Below are positions 8,838 through 16,206 of a DNA stretch of 28,453 nucleotides, in pieces. The DNA is from Sulfurovum sp. Its GTDB lineage: Bacteria > Campylobacterota > Campylobacteria > Campylobacterales > Sulfurovaceae. The translations under genes were made by a program, and so were the position numbers. The stretch covers positions 1 through 28,453 of the forward strand of contig JADGDL010000027.1 of assembly GCA_016744875.1 (NCBI GenBank). Direction: 5' to 3'. Below the pieces are notes generated by a model. The model was not told where the DNA came from. It searched no databases and saw only the letters and a program-made list of their open reading frames with translations. Numbering within the stretch: position 1 is the stretch's first letter; every line of letters begins with the position of its first letter.

Positions 8838-10196
8838 ATGAATGAAAATGATACTTATGAAGTAATTATTGTTGGTGGTGGTATTTCTGGTGCAGCTCTT
8901 TTTTATGAGTTGAGTCAGTATACCGATCTAACAAAAATTGCACTGTTGGAAAAATACGAAGAGGTTGCGACACTCAATTCCAATGCTACTGCCAACTCGC
9001 AAACGATACACTGTGGAGACATTGAAACTAACTATACGTATGATAAAGCTGAAAAAGTAAAACGTACAGCCAAAATGGTAGAGAAGTACTGTTTACAATA
9101 TGGCTATGAAGATAAAATGATGTTCAAACATCAAAAAATGGCCATAGGTATCGGCTATAGTGAATGTCGTTTTATCAAAAACCGTTTTGAAGAGTTTAAG
9201 CCACTTTATCCTTATCTTGAACTTTTTGATAAAGCAGCACTTGAAGAGATCGAGCCAAGTTTAATTGTTGATGAAAACGGTAAAGGGCGTGATGAAGAGA
9301 TCGTCGGTATGGGTGCCAGAAATGAATACACTACAGTGAACTTTAAAGCTGTGAGTGATACTTTTATTGAAAATGCTAAGAAAAACACAGAGATTCAAAC
9401 GGATATCTTTTTCAATTCTCAAGTAGATAAGATTGAAAAAATAGATGACATCTTTCATCTTTATACGACTGATAAAAAAGTCTATAAATCAAAAATGGTT
9501 GTTGTTGATGCGGGAGCACACAGTCTCTTTTTAGCACATCAAATGGGGCATGGCCTTAACTACGGACAACTCCCCATGGCAGGAAGCTTCTATAAGGCAG
9601 ATAGAGCGATACTCAATGGAAAAGTTTATATGGTACAAAATCCTAAACTTCCTTTTGCTGCATTGCATGGTGATCCTGATGTTACCTTAGATGGCGCTAC
9701 ACGATTTGGGCCTACTGCGTTAGCTTTACCCAAGTTAGAGCGTTTTAAGTCAGGTACTTACTTAGATTTCTTTAAGACTTTAAGGTTAGATACGAATGTT
9801 ATAAAAATATTTTATGAGCTACTTTCAGATGGCGAAATACGTAACTATATTTTGCGTAACTTTCTTTTTGAAGTACCATATTTTGGTAAACGTGCTTTCT
9901 TAAAAGATGCCAGAAAAATTATACCGTCACTACAAGTGTCGGATATAGAGTATGCTAAAGGTTTTGGTGGTGTACGTGGTCAGATCTTAGATAAAGATAA
10001 TCAAAAGCTGATGTTGGGAGAAGCTACTATCAATACGGGAGAAGGAATCATTTTTAATATGACACCTTCTCCAGGTGCTACTTCATGTCTTGGAAATGCC
10101 CAAAGAGATGTAGTACTGATATGTGAGTTTTTGGGTAAGAAATTTGATGAAGATACTTTTAACAAAGATTTAGTGGAGGAGAATAATAATGAATAA
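8838..10196 (+). CDS. mqo: FAD-dependent malate:quinone oxidoreductase
   Basis: A 452-residue membrane-associated flavoprotein that oxidises malate to oxaloacetate and reduces the quinone pool. The FAD-binding GGGISG is at residues 13-18. Further family blocks are ANSQTIHCGDIETNYT, VQNPKLPFAALHGDPD, GPTALALPKLER, EIRNYILRNFLFE and the C-terminal NMTPSPGATSCLGNA. These match my recollection of the Helicobacter pylori enzyme (HP0086) nearly segment by segment, making this the Campylobacterota form rather than E. coli Mqo. There are no transmembrane helices, as expected for a peripheral enzyme. It lies four bases after citrate synthase and overlaps the next start by eight bases. Mqo in place of NAD-linked malate dehydrogenase pushes the cycle in the oxidative direction. 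Confidence 0.94.
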   Translation: MNENDTYEVIIVGGGISGAALFYELSQYTDLTKIALLEKYEEVATLNSNATANSQTIHCGDIETNYTYDKAEKVKRTAKMVEKYCLQYGYEDKMMFKHQKMAIGIGYSECRFIKNRFEEFKPLYPYLELFDKAALEEIEPSLIVDENGKGRDEEIVGMGARNEYTTVNFKAVSDTFIENAKKNTEIQTDIFFNSQVDKIEKIDDIFHLYTTDKKVYKSKMVVVDAGAHSLFLAHQMGHGLNYGQLPMAGSFYKADRAILNGKVYMVQNPKLPFAALHGDPDVTLDGATRFGPTALALPKLERFKSGTYLDFFKTLRLDTNVIKIFYELLSDGEIRNYILRNFLFEVPYFGKRAFLKDARKIIPSLQVSDIEYAKGFGGVRGQILDKDNQKLMLGEATINTGEGIIFNMTPSPGATSCLGNAQRDVVLICEFLGKKFDEDTFNKDLVEENNNE

Positions 10197-11319
10197 AATG
10201 CTTTTTATAACAGACCAGGAACAGTACAGCTCAAATGGAATGATCGCTACAGCGTTTGATAAATATCTAAGAGAATATTGGGATATTGATATTGTTTTCA
10301 TTACCAGTTATAAACATACGTATCAAAGAAATGGAAACCATATGATCGTTCCTAAAAAATTTCAAAATACAATTATGGATTATCTTAGTACAGGTAATGA
10401 TCTAACACAGTATGATTTTATCATGGTACGTAATAAAAAAGAGGTACTTGAAAATGTACTTAAACATAAAGAAGAGTATAACTATAAAGTAGGATATAGA
10501 ATTTCTTATCCTAAACAGCAGCATACATCAGAATTTAGCCAATCACTTACACCTAAAGGAATATATAACTGGTTAAAGTACACTATGAAAGTAAATAAAA
10601 GAGATAAACTAGCTAATCAGTGTGATCTTTTTTTACCACCTTCTGGCGAAGCACAAGCGTCTTTTTTCCCAAATATTAAGGTTAAAAGTTTTCCAATGTT
10701 TATAGGACTTGATCCTGAAAAATTACGAGAAAACGAGCCAACAGAGGGAGATACAGTTCGTTTTATCAATGTGGGAACTATGGATCCGCTGAGAGAATTT
10801 GATGTTGTCCTGGATGCTTTTGAGAAGATTGATGCTACAAATTGGCATTTAGATATAGTGGTTTCACATAAAGCGTATATTCGTACTCTTCTAGCACTTT
10901 ACCCGAAGCTTGCGGATAAAATTACCTTACATGAAGGGGTACATACGCTAGAGGAATTAAGAGATATTATTAGTCAGAATGATGTGGGTATTGCACTCTT
11001 GCCATCAAATATTTATCACAATACTGTAATCGCCAATAAGGTGATTCACTATGCTAGTTGTGGTCTGCCTTCGCTTATGATAGATAATGAAAAAAATCAC
11101 TCTGTTTTTGATAAAGATGAAGCATACTTTGGTGAGTTTGATGTTTACAGTATTTCTGACAACCTTAATAAAATTATGGATATCCCTAAAGATGAACTTG
11201 CAAAAACCGGAAAAAGTAGCCAAGAAAGACTACTTAAAATAGGAAGAAGCTATAAAGAATTAGCTAAAGACCTAGCCCAAGCAATGGATGATATAATCAA
11301 TGATGATAGATCGTTGTAA
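10189..11319 (+). CDS. GT-B (GT4-like) glycosyltransferase
   Basis: A 376-residue protein with the two-Rossmann layout of GT-B glycosyltransferases. The N-terminal acceptor domain occupies about residues 1-180. After the linker there is a C-terminal donor domain: RFINVGTMDPLREFDVVLDAFEKI (about 196-219) resembles the start of the Glycos_transf_1 domain, and IANKVIHYASCGLPSLMID (about 281-299) matches the nucleotide-sugar-binding block often written KLxEYxACGxPVI. In that block the usual Glu is His. There is no signal peptide, and the C-terminus ends in a helix. The ATG overlaps mqo by eight bases, so it belongs to the gltBD-gltA-mqo transcript, an unexpected partner. The donor and acceptor cannot be told. 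It could act in surface glycan or glycoconjugate assembly. Confidence 0.8.
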   Translation: MNKMLFITDQEQYSSNGMIATAFDKYLREYWDIDIVFITSYKHTYQRNGNHMIVPKKFQNTIMDYLSTGNDLTQYDFIMVRNKKEVLENVLKHKEEYNYKVGYRISYPKQQHTSEFSQSLTPKGIYNWLKYTMKVNKRDKLANQCDLFLPPSGEAQASFFPNIKVKSFPMFIGLDPEKLRENEPTEGDTVRFINVGTMDPLREFDVVLDAFEKIDATNWHLDIVVSHKAYIRTLLALYPKLADKITLHEGVHTLEELRDIISQNDVGIALLPSNIYHNTVIANKVIHYASCGLPSLMIDNEKNHSVFDKDEAYFGEFDVYSISDNLNKIMDIPKDELAKTGKSSQERLLKIGRSYKELAKDLAQAMDDIINDDRSL

Positions 11320-11356
11320 TTATACATATATATACCGTATTAAGTCTATATAAGGT

Positions 11357-11384
11357 CTACCCAAAATTGATTTTTAAAGGGTAG
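11357..11384. promoter_or_regulatory. Inverted repeat in the aldB leader (candidate operator)
   Basis: CTACCC at 11357-11362 is repeated inverted as GGGTAG at 11379-11384, with a spacer that itself contains AAAAT and ATTTT arms. Just upstream, GTCTA occurs twice (11344 and 11355) on either side of TATAAG (11349-11354), a possible -10. The element sits 28 bp before the aldehyde dehydrogenase ATG. It could be an operator or an RNA hairpin that also ends the upstream operon. There is no T-run after it, so termination is the weaker reading. Confidence 0.4.
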
Positions 11385-11411
11385 TAACACACTTAATTAA
11401 AAAGGAATAAA

Positions 11412-12908
11412 ATGGCATTTGAAAAACCAGCTTTTAAAACACAATATGAAAACTATATAGGTGGAGAGTGGGTAGCACCAGTAGATGGGAATTATTTTGA
11501 GGCGATTTCACCGATAGATAATAAACCTATGGCAAAAGTAGCTCAATCAAACAAAAAAGATGTACAGATAGCTACAGATGCTGCATGGAAAGGTTTTGAA
11601 ACCTGGGGTAAAACTTCTGTAACAGAGAGATGTGCCGTACTTAACAAAATAGCAGATGCGATGGAAGCTAACTTAGAGACATTGGCGATAGCAGAGTCAT
11701 GGGACAATGGTAAAGCAGTACGTGAAACGATCAATGCAGACCTCCCACTTGCAATTGATCATTTCCGTTACTTTGCATCTGTGATCCGTTCTGAATCTGG
11801 TACAGTAAGTGACTTAGACAGTTCATTAATATCGCAAGAAGTACATGAGCCTTTAGGTGTTGTAGGTCAGATCATTCCTTGGAACTTCCCTATACTTATG
11901 GCTGCATGGAAACTGGCACCAGCAATAGCTGCAGGTAACTGTGTGGTACTTAAACCTGCAGAACAGACACCTGTATCTATCATGCTTTTGATGGAAACTA
12001 TAGCTGATGTTGTTCCTGCTGGAGTGATAAACATTATTAATGGATTTGGACCAGAATGTGGTAAACCTTTAGCACTAAGTAAAGATATCAATAAAATTGG
12101 ATTTACAGGAGAGACAACGACTGGTAAACTTATCATGCAATATGCTTCTGAAAACCTTATTCCTGTGACACTTGAACTTGGTGGTAAATCACCAAATGTA
12201 TTTATGGAAAGTATTATGGATGCAGATGATGCGTTCTTTGACAAGGCGATTGAAGGTTTAGTACTGTTTGCATTTAACCAAGGAGAGGTATGTACTTGTC
12301 CATCACGTGCACTCATCCAAGAAAGTATCTATGAGCCATTTATGAAGCGTGTTCTAGAACGTGTTGCAGCCATTAAAATGGGTGATCCTCTTGATCCTTC
12401 AACGATGATGGGAGCACAAGCTTCTAATGATCAGTATGAAAAGATCTTAAACTACATCTCTATTGGTAAAGAAGAAGGTGCTGAAGTACTTGCAGGTGGT
12501 GATAAGTATGCCAATGAAGTATATCCAGATGGATGTTTTGTTCAACCAACTATCTTCAAGGGTCATAATAAAATGAGAATTTTCCAGGAAGAGATCTTTG
12601 GTCCTGTTCTTGCAGTAACAACATTTAAAGATATAGATGAAGCGCTGGAAATTGCAAATGATACTCTTTATGGTCTTGGTGCAGGGGCATGGACTAGAAA
12701 TGTACATGAAATGCAAAAATTAACACGTGGTATAGAGGCAGGTCGTGTTTGGGCTAACTGTTACCACCACTACCCAGCACATGCCTCTTTTGGTGGGTAC
12801 AAGCAGTCAGGATTTGGTAGAGAAAACCACATGATGATGCTCAATAACTACCGTCATACAAAAAACATTTTGACATCTTATGATGAAAATGCGTTAGGGT
12901 TCTTTTAG
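11412..12908 (+). CDS. aldB: NAD(P)-dependent aldehyde dehydrogenase, AldB type
   Basis: A 498-residue soluble aldehyde dehydrogenase that oxidises aldehydes to carboxylic acids. The catalytic cysteine is Cys294 in GEVCTCPSR and the general base is Glu255 in LELGGKSPN. PWNFP (residues 156-160) and FTGETTTG form the cofactor site, and FQEEIFGPVLAV and GGYKQSGFGRE are intact. It matches my memory of E. coli AldB along its whole length, including YIGGEWVAP, AIDHFRYFAS and the C-terminal GFF. The family accepts acetaldehyde and other short aldehydes, and relatives work downstream of alcohol dehydrogenases. AAGGA precedes the ATG. A hairpin and a DUF779 gene follow, the standard neighbour of this ALDH type. 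It has its own leader, so it is probably regulated apart from the mqo operon. Confidence 0.93.
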   Translation: MAFEKPAFKTQYENYIGGEWVAPVDGNYFEAISPIDNKPMAKVAQSNKKDVQIATDAAWKGFETWGKTSVTERCAVLNKIADAMEANLETLAIAESWDNGKAVRETINADLPLAIDHFRYFASVIRSESGTVSDLDSSLISQEVHEPLGVVGQIIPWNFPILMAAWKLAPAIAAGNCVVLKPAEQTPVSIMLLMETIADVVPAGVINIINGFGPECGKPLALSKDINKIGFTGETTTGKLIMQYASENLIPVTLELGGKSPNVFMESIMDADDAFFDKAIEGLVLFAFNQGEVCTCPSRALIQESIYEPFMKRVLERVAAIKMGDPLDPSTMMGAQASNDQYEKILNYISIGKEEGAEVLAGGDKYANEVYPDGCFVQPTIFKGHNKMRIFQEEIFGPVLAVTTFKDIDEALEIANDTLYGLGAGAWTRNVHEMQKLTRGIEAGRVWANCYHHYPAHASFGGYKQSGFGRENHMMMLNNYRHTKNILTSYDENALGFF

Positions 12909-12922
12909 ACCTTAGTTTAAGA

Positions 12923-12942
12923 GTCTAGGCTTTTGCCTAGGC
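12923..12942 (+). terminator. Stable hairpin between aldB and the DUF779 gene
   Basis: GTCTAGGC (12923-12930) pairs with GCCTAGGC (12935-12942) around a TTTT loop, giving eight pairs including one G-U. There is no T-run after it, so complete intrinsic termination is unlikely. It may act as a partial terminator, an mRNA stability element, or a barrier that lowers expression of the downstream gene relative to aldB. Confidence 0.5.
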
Positions 12943-13015
12943 GATCTATGTATGTAATAAAATGTTAAACCCTACATTTGTCATTTTATTGTGTATTTAG
13001 AAGAAAGGATCAATT

Positions 13016-13390
13016 ATGTTTACAAAACGTGTAGTTTCAACCCAAAAAGCAGATGATCTCATAGATAGATTACGAGAAAAACATGGAACAGAATTGATGT
13101 TCCATCAAAGCGGAGGATGCTGTGATGGTTCTGCCCCAATGTGTTTTGAAGTAGGTGACTTTATGGTGGGAAGCCGTGATGTCAAATTGGGAGAGATCCA
13201 TGGCTGTGAATTTTTTATGGCTCCTGAACAGTTTGAATATATGAAAAATACACATATGACTATCGATGTTGTAGAAGGACGAGGTTCTAGCTTTTCCATA
13301 GAAATTCCATTGGGACTTAGATTTATCACTGTTTCCAGACTTTTTACAACTGATGAGTTTGAAAATCTTGAAAAGATAGAAGTAGAGTAA
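13016..13390 (+). CDS. DUF779 family protein, aldehyde dehydrogenase companion
   Basis: A 124-residue soluble protein of the DUF779 family, recognised by HQSGGCCDGSAPMC at residues 30-43, the GEIHGCEFFM segment and the RGSSFSIEIPLGLRF C-terminal block. Cys35, Cys36 and Cys43 form a tight cluster that could bind metal or be redox-active, which is inference. Genes of this family commonly sit beside AldB/ExaC-type aldehyde dehydrogenases, as here, and its role is not established to my knowledge. Ribosome-binding site AAAGGA lies before the ATG at 13016. The 107-bp gap from aldB contains a stable hairpin, so co-transcription is likely but expression may differ. Confidence 0.88.
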   Translation: MFTKRVVSTQKADDLIDRLREKHGTELMFHQSGGCCDGSAPMCFEVGDFMVGSRDVKLGEIHGCEFFMAPEQFEYMKNTHMTIDVVEGRGSSFSIEIPLGLRFITVSRLFTTDEFENLEKIEVE

Positions 13391-13694
13391 AGACGAATGA
13401 AATTAATATGAGTACAGCCATATAGTGGAAACACTTAAAAAAATATTTCTATATGAATTAATACTACCTTTGTTCAAAATATATCATCTATTTGATTGAG
13501 ATAAACATAACATCTAATTTGAATAATTATCCAAAACCTTATAAAAAATATAAATATATAAGGTTTTCTCCTCCGATTATATAATCATAAATATTACTGT
13601 AATTAGATCTAGTTCAATAATATCTAGCCTAAAGTTACCTAAACATCATGTTTTCCTATGTATAATATTTGTAAGATTAATAATAAGGATAGAA
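13391..13694. other. Intergenic region with hairpins and a promoter-like element
   Basis: This 304-bp very AT-rich region has no credible gene. Near the left end, AGTG-GAAA-CACT (13424-13435) is a short hairpin enclosed by CATATAG (13419-13425) and CTATATG (13449-13455); it may mark the end of the aldB transcript. At 13533-13567 there is a perfect 11-bp inverted repeat, followed by a pyrimidine tract and TATAAT at 13580-13585. The latter lies 109 bp before the next start codon, and a similar element recurs at 14184-14224. Confidence 0.6.
13533..13585 (+). repeat. Copy 1 of a hairpin-pyrimidine-TATAAT element
   Basis: The arms AAAACCTTATA (13533-13543) and TATAAGGTTTT (13557-13567) are a perfect 11-bp inverted repeat with a 13-base loop. 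They run into CTCCTCCGATTA and TATAAT (13580-13585). The 24-bp block 13562-13585 matches 14201-14224 at 19 of 24 positions, by hand alignment. The A-rich left arm and T-rich right arm would also suit a bidirectional terminator, with a promoter just beyond it. Confidence 0.55.
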
Positions 13695-14168
13695 GTGAAA
13701 TATTTTCTAATGTATATATGGACACTGATTTACTGGGTACTAGGTATTGTTATAGTTGTTGGTACTTTAATTATGAGTATGAATGTGTCTCAGAGCTTAA
13801 CAGATTCCCTGTTACTACATCTTATCATGGCAGGTACTATGGGGTTAGGGATCATTTATGTACTCTTGAAACCTTTAATTATGTTGGATAAGTACATAGA
13901 AGCTAAAGTCTTACTCGATAAGGAAGCACGTATTAGCTTCTTTGTATTTGTGACCTTTGTCTTAATATCTCTTGCTGTTTTTTTAACATCCATTTTCTTC
14001 TTTAATGAATGGCTAGAACTCATTAATGATACTGTTAACAGAACTACAGAAGATCATTTAACTATTATTTTTCCATTGGTACTTTTATTTGCTTCAATCG
14101 GCTCGTTGATAGGAAGTTTAAATTTGTATAAAAAATATAAAGAAACGATTAAAGAAGAGAATGAATAA
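13695..14168 (+). CDS. Small integral membrane protein of unknown function
   Basis: A 157-residue protein with four predicted membrane helices at about residues 8-28, 38-60, 79-104 and 124-145. A charged cytoplasmic-looking loop lies between helices two and three (DKYIEAKVLLDKEAR) and the tail is Lys/Glu-rich (KKYKETIKEENE). I do not recognise a family, and there is no cysteine motif, signal peptidase site or cofactor motif. The start is GTG at 13695 because AAGGA lies five bases upstream; the first in-frame ATG (13710) has no such site and would cut into the first helix. The gene is isolated and flanked by two copies of a hairpin-TATAAT element. The overlapping frame 13658-13891 is not hydrophobic and is rejected. 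Confidence 0.8.
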   Translation: MKYFLMYIWTLIYWVLGIVIVVGTLIMSMNVSQSLTDSLLLHLIMAGTMGLGIIYVLLKPLIMLDKYIEAKVLLDKEARISFFVFVTFVLISLAVFLTSIFFFNEWLELINDTVNRTTEDHLTIIFPLVLLFASIGSLIGSLNLYKKYKETIKEENE

Positions 14169-14183
14169 CTATTTTTTGAAATC

Positions 14184-14224
14184 CTTATAAAATATTATGA
14201 GCTTTTCCCCCTCGATTTTATAAT
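14184..14224 (+). repeat. Copy 2 of the hairpin-pyrimidine-TATAAT element
   Basis: CTTATAA (14184-14190) pairs with TTATGAG (14195-14201) with one G-U pair and a four-base loop. It is followed by TTTTCCCCCTCGATTT and TATAAT at 14219-14224. This is the same order of parts as copy 1, 639 bp away. It points into a gap with no gene on this strand, so if it is a promoter it would drive a non-coding transcript toward the converging unknown gene. Confidence 0.5.
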
Positions 14225-14295
14225 GTTGCATATAGTTATAGTGACAAATATTATATCCTATATTTAATATGCTACTATACCTACTGGTTCAAGTC

Positions 14296-14337
14296 AATTA
14301 GACTAGGGCTAAAAACCCCACTCTACGTGCTCTAATT
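14296..14337. terminator. Inverted repeats between converging genes
   Basis: AATTAGA (14296-14302) pairs with TCTAATT (14331-14337). Inside, GGG (14306-14308) can pair with CCC (14316-14318) across an A-rich loop. The structure lies between the ends of the plus-strand membrane gene (14168) and the minus-strand unknown gene (14339), where a bidirectional terminator would be expected. No strong T-run follows on either strand, so support is modest. Confidence 0.35.
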
Positions 14338-14338
14338 A

Positions 14339-14668
14339 TTACATAAGTAGTCTAGTTGGTCTAATATTAGTCTTCTTCATATCACTAAGGGTATAAACAC
14401 GCTTAGTTGTAATCATTAGACAGGTTAGTCCCTCATTTTTAAAAGTGTTATACACTCTATCTATCTCAAAACTATTTGGGTTAATGCAATGGAAATAGTC
14501 TACTTGGAGATAATCACATATCCACTGCATAACATCATCATAGATCTCATCTGACTTAGAGACTTTAGCTATATTGTTTTCCAATTTGATTATAGGGTAT
14601 ACTATTCCTTCACTATCAACTTCTATCCCATATATATCTTTAGGTATTATCCTTGTCTCTAAGTTCAT
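14339..14668 (-). CDS. Hypothetical protein downstream of nuoN
   Basis: A 109-residue soluble protein that I do not recognise. The N-terminal half is acidic and beta-like (IYGIEVDSEGIVYPIIKLE), the middle is a helical stretch with IYDDVMQWICDYLQVDYF, and the C-terminus is basic (KKTNIRPTRLLM). Two cysteines (51 and 61) and one near residue 82 do not form a known motif. Its ATG at 14668 lies 41 bp after the nuoN stop on the same strand, so it may be the last gene of the complex I transcript. The leader AAAGAAAA is a poor Shine-Dalgarno site. It could instead be an unrelated small gene read through from nuo. Nothing in it suggests a role in complex I. Confidence 0.6.
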   Translation of the reverse strand: MNLETRIIPKDIYGIEVDSEGIVYPIIKLENNIAKVSKSDEIYDDVMQWICDYLQVDYFHCINPNSFEIDRVYNTFKNEGLTCLMITTKRVYTLSDMKKTNIRPTRLLM

Positions 14669-14709
14669 TTTTTTTCTTTATAACTAAATATTTATATCAT
14701 CTGTACGTG

Positions 14710-16206
14710 TCACTTAAAAAGTGAAGCAATAGCTGTTTGCGAAACGATCAAGATCTCATCGATACTTGGAATAGGTATAAAAAATACAACAATACTTCCT
14801 ATCCCTCCCCAAATAATTAACAATCCTAAGGCGCCAATTACATAGGTACTAATACGTTTATCATCAAAGGTCTGTAGAGGTATCTCTTTATCACTTGAGT
14901 AAAAATACATCATTGCTATGAGTTTAAAATAGTAATATATCGATGCCATGGTCGCAAAAATAGCTAAGGTGGCTAAAAGTGTATAACCAGATTTAATCGC
15001 TTCTGTAAATACATAAAATTTCCCCATAAAACCAATGGTCGATGGAATACCAGCCAAAGAAAGAAGAAAAATTGTCATCATCGCTGCTAGGTAGGGACGT
15101 TCATGCGCCAATCCTTTAAAATCATCATAGGTTATTTTGACCTTTGTTTGGGCAATAATATGAGAAATTAAACCAAATGCCCCTATCGCTGAGAGGAGGT
15201 AGGCAATGAGGTAAAATACAATAGCATAAGACCCTGTACCACTCGCATCAATTGCTAAAAAGGCCAAAAGAAGGTATCCTGTATGCACTATAGAAGAAGC
15301 TGCAAGCATACTTTTAATGACTTTTTGGATCAATGCCATCCACGTACCGATAAGCAGTGTTAAGATAGTAAGAACTTCAAAAATAGGCTCCCATAAATCA
15401 CGGATCATCGAGAAGTCTTGGATATAGATACGTAAAAAAAGAGCAAAAATAGCGATTTTAAAGACAGATGCCATATAGGCAGTGATCAATACAGGTGAAC
15501 CTCTATATACATCTAGTACCCATGATTGAAAAGGGAAGGCCGCAATTTTAAATAAGAAGGTAAAGAGTATCATCGTTAACCCAATATAGATGAGGGAGAG
15601 ACTCTCTTTATTTTGTCCCATATAGTTTGAAATTTCTGTTAGGTTGGTTGTTCCCGTTGCACCATAAATGAGTGCTGTCCCTAAGAGAAAAAACACACCA
15701 ATAAAAGATCCTAAAACTAAATATTTAAACATCGCTTCAACACGTCTACCATCTTCACTGTTGAAACCAACCATGATGTAGACTGAAAAAGAGGCGATCT
15801 CAAAAGCAATATATGCCGTGATCAGTTCATTGGCATGGGCTAAAAGCATCATACCAAAGAGAGAAAAAAGCATAATGCTATAAAACTCACCTTTAAGATA
15901 TGTTTTTTTGTTGGCATAACTCTCTCCAACAAGGATTATAAATATCGTACCTACAAGAAGTAATACACTAAAGAGGTTGGCATAGGAATCAAATAGTATT
16001 CTGTCTCCAAATATTACAGGCCAGATCTTTTCACTGTAGAGGTCTCCAAAGTTGTTCATTGAAAAAAGGACGGCAAAGAGTAAGGCAATTACACTTACTG
16101 TAATAAAATGACGTATTTTAAAGTTGTCGTACATACTCATAAACATTAAAACTAGTGCACCTATGAGTACACTTAACATTGGTAAAATTAATAGAAGAGA
16201 ATTCAT
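14710..16206 (-). CDS. nuoN: NADH-quinone oxidoreductase subunit N
   Basis: A 498-residue antiporter-like membrane subunit of complex I with about 14 helices, one of three proton-pumping modules. The key glutamate of helix 5 is Glu136 (AYIAFEIASFSVY), and Lys and His residues along the central axis are present, for example FPFQSWVLDVYRGSP and LAGIPSTIGFMGKFYVF. It is the last subunit gene in the operon. The ATG overlaps the nuoM stop as ATGA (16203-16206). A six-bp stem (TCACTT with AAGTGA, 14710-14724) covers the stop codon. Confidence 0.96.
   Translation of the reverse strand: MNSLLLILPMLSVLIGALVLMFMSMYDNFKIRHFITVSVIALLFAVLFSMNNFGDLYSEKIWPVIFGDRILFDSYANLFSVLLLVGTIFIILVGESYANKKTYLKGEFYSIMLFSLFGMMLLAHANELITAYIAFEIASFSVYIMVGFNSEDGRRVEAMFKYLVLGSFIGVFFLLGTALIYGATGTTNLTEISNYMGQNKESLSLIYIGLTMILFTFLFKIAAFPFQSWVLDVYRGSPVLITAYMASVFKIAIFALFLRIYIQDFSMIRDLWEPIFEVLTILTLLIGTWMALIQKVIKSMLAASSIVHTGYLLLAFLAIDASGTGSYAIVFYLIAYLLSAIGAFGLISHIIAQTKVKITYDDFKGLAHERPYLAAMMTIFLLSLAGIPSTIGFMGKFYVFTEAIKSGYTLLATLAIFATMASIYYYFKLIAMMYFYSSDKEIPLQTFDDKRISTYVIGALGLLIIWGGIGSIVVFFIPIPSIDEILIVSQTAIASLFK

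Noticed and set aside
11867..12316. 149-residue minus-strand frame inside aldB
   Set aside because: It is antisense to a well-conserved aldehyde dehydrogenase and has a low-complexity Ser/Ala/Ile composition typical of a shadow frame.
13658..13891. 77-residue open frame overlapping the start of the membrane protein gene
   Set aside because: It has no ribosome-binding site and no coherent composition. The overlapping frame from GTG 13695 has a good AAGGA site and four clear membrane helices.
14710..14724. TCACTT/AAGTGA stem over the nuoN stop codon as the operon terminator
   Set aside because: Only six AT-rich pairs, no T-run after it on the minus strand, and a same-strand gene follows closely.
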